The notes under the pieces are model-generated. The model did no database searches and was not told where the DNA came from. It saw only the letters and a program-made list of their open reading frames with translations. Below are positions 63,011-64,000 of a stretch of 64,000 nt of DNA, piece after piece. The stretch comes from Pseudomonas sp. MM211 (GTDB taxonomy: Bacteria > Pseudomonadota > Gammaproteobacteria > Pseudomonadales > Pseudomonadaceae). Each line of letters starts with the position of its first letter. Position 1 is the first letter of the stretch. Made by a program: the position numbers and the translations under genes. Location: NCBI RefSeq assembly GCF_020386635.1, contig NZ_CP081942.1, positions 1,612,001 to 1,676,000 on the forward strand, written 5' to 3'.

Positions 63011-64000
63011 CTACTCTGGCGAGTGGAAGTTGAGGCTGTAGTTCACCGCGCGGGCGCCGGGGTCGAGAATGTCGAGGGCGATATGGATCGGCGTCTGCGG
63101 CGGCATTTCCGCCTGGCCGGCGAGCTCGCCCGCCAGGTATTCGCTGGGTTTGAAGCGGCGACTGGCGATCAATTGACCGTTAAGGTCAGCAAAGCGCATC
63201 TCCAACAGCGGAAATGGCTGGGAGAAGGGCGCGCGGTTGTAGAGGATCGCGTCGACGACCAGTGCTCCGCTAAATTCCGGATGGCTGCGTACGACAAGAT
63301 TGCTGCTCTTGATCTGCTCGATATCGACTTTCGAGGGCAGGCTGCAGCCGAGCACCGGGCACGCCTGCTCGAACCAGGGGCGGTACTGATCCTGGCGCGC
63401 CAGCTCGGCGTAGTGATAGATCACGTATTGCCCAGCCAGTGCAGCAGCAGCGAGCAGGTTCAGCAGCCCCCAGCCTAGCCAGCGCCCCCAGGGTTTGCGC
63501 GGTGGCTGCCAGTCGAGCTGCAATGGCTCTTCTTCGAGCTCGAACAGCGCGTCGCCACGCAGGTTCGGTTCGCTGCGCGCGCGCGTGCGCTGGGCGCTCT
63601 TCTGTTTGGGCGGCGACGGCTCTTCCAGGTCGTCGTCTGGGTGCTCAGGCTCAATGGCGGCAGGTTCGTTATCGCGTTGTGCGCTGAGGCTAAAGGTTGG
63701 CTCGGCATCGGTGCGCGTAGTGCTGCGTTTTTGGGGGGTGTCGATCAGGTCGCGGATGCCGGGTGTATTTGGAATCGGTGGCACATCGTCAGGCACGCTG
63801 GTGCTTGGCGGTGGTGGCTGACCGAAGTCCGGCGAGTCCAATAATGACGGCTCAATGAGTGGTTCGAGCTCCAGTTTGCTGACGGGCGGATCGTCGCGCA
63901 GCAGTGCCTCGGCCCAGCGCTCGTCATCGGCTGGTTCGTTATCTTCTTCCAGCTGGTCGAAGCGCGGCGTCTGCCGTGAGGGCTGGTCAAGCTCCAGGAA
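63011..64000 (-). CDS. DUF3426 zinc-ribbon family membrane protein (5' end outside window)
   Basis: The frame is open from the right edge to 63011, giving about 329 visible residues; the start and the expected N-terminal zinc ribbon lie beyond base 64000. The visible N-terminal half is Pro/Glu/Asp-rich and low in complexity (linker). A membrane segment lies at about 195-215 (WGRWLGWGLLNLLAAAALAG). A C-terminal DUF3426 domain follows, with CPVLGCSLPSKVDIEQIKSS, NRAPFSQPFPLLEMRFADLN and PSEYLAGELAGQAEMPPQTP. In P. aeruginosa the equivalent gene follows prmA near dusB. The function is unknown. Confidence 0.88.
   Translation of the reverse strand, partial: FLELDQPSRQTPRFDQLEEDNEPADDERWAEALLRDDPPVSKLELEPLIEPSLLDSPDFGQPPPPSTSVPDDVPPIPNTPGIRDLIDTPQKRSTTRTDAEPTFSLSAQRDNEPAAIEPEHPDDDLEEPSPPKQKSAQRTRARSEPNLRGDALFELEEEPLQLDWQPPRKPWGRWLGWGLLNLLAAAALAGQYVIYHYAELARQDQYRPWFEQACPVLGCSLPSKVDIEQIKSSNLVVRSHPEFSGALVVDAILYNRAPFSQPFPLLEMRFADLNGQLIASRRFKPSEYLAGELAGQAEMPPQTPIHIALDILDPGARAVNYSLNFHSPE

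Overview
The window is a GC-rich, gene-dense bacterial chromosome segment with the gene content of Pseudomonas. Recalled from memory, most of it follows the P. aeruginosa order PA5229 down to PA5192: EVE protein, fau, 6S RNA, zapA, ygfB-pepP-ubiH-ubiI, iron ABC genes, gcvTH, phosphate genes, argE, argA, gshA, tex, ompR/envZ (amgRS), ldcA, rimK, hslR, hslO, pckA. A second block follows PA4856 to PA4851: retS, purD, purH, fis, dusB and a DUF3426 protein. These two blocks lie apart in PAO1, so 51.1-55.4 kb looks like a rearrangement junction. The mix of genes suggests a relative of P. aeruginosa rather than that species; I cannot name the species.

Layout. 1-2.5 kb: a ferric-citrate signalling set on the minus strand (fecI, fecR, fecA; fecA runs off the left edge). 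2.5-6.2 kb: quinone oxidoreductase, a secreted FliL-like protein, EVE protein, a 46-residue membrane protein, fau, 6S RNA, zapA and a ZapB-like coiled coil. 6.3-11.2 kb: ygfB, pepP, ubiH, a DUF4442 hotdog gene and ubiI, packed as one operon. 11.2-18.1 kb: an iron island with a second FecI/FecR pair, an FpvA/FhuE-type receptor, and a ferric-iron binding protein plus fused permease; candidate Fur boxes precede three of the units. 18.3-19.9 kb: gcvT-gcvH without gcvP. 20-27.6 kb: DUF2388, NfeD-SPFH, a chemoreceptor, an orphan GspE/PilB-type ATPase, DUF502 and CYTH-CHAD. 27.9-29.8 kb: a PhoU-like DUF47 gene and pit, behind a candidate Pho box. 30-37.5 kb: argE, argA, an RMF-like gene, gshA, a thioesterase and tex. 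37.7-47.4 kb: ompR-envZ, a large MASE1-like/PAS/GGDEF/EAL protein, then ldcA, rimK, rimB, rimA and hslR. 47.5-51 kb: PAP2 phosphatase, hslO and pckA, which carries a single-base frameshift. 51-55.4 kb: a RecQ-family helicase, a TLC-type carrier and a LysR regulator. 55.4-64 kb: retS, purD, purH, fis, dusB and the start-truncated DUF3426 gene.

Three themes join neighbouring genes. Iron: two cell-surface signalling systems and an ABC importer lie within 18 kb, mostly with Fur-like sites. Phosphate and polyphosphate: CYTH-CHAD and DUF502 are divergent from DUF47-pit across a 299-bp spacer. Cyclic-di-GMP and stress control: amgRS, the GGDEF/EAL protein, rimABK and retS. I found no CRISPR array, tRNA, rRNA, insertion sequence or prophage. 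I also found no clear undescribed multi-gene defence or mobile system; the less-understood parts are small or orphan genes, listed individually. Coordinates of starts were moved from the longest open frame to internal ATG/GTG codons where a ribosome-binding site or family length supported it.
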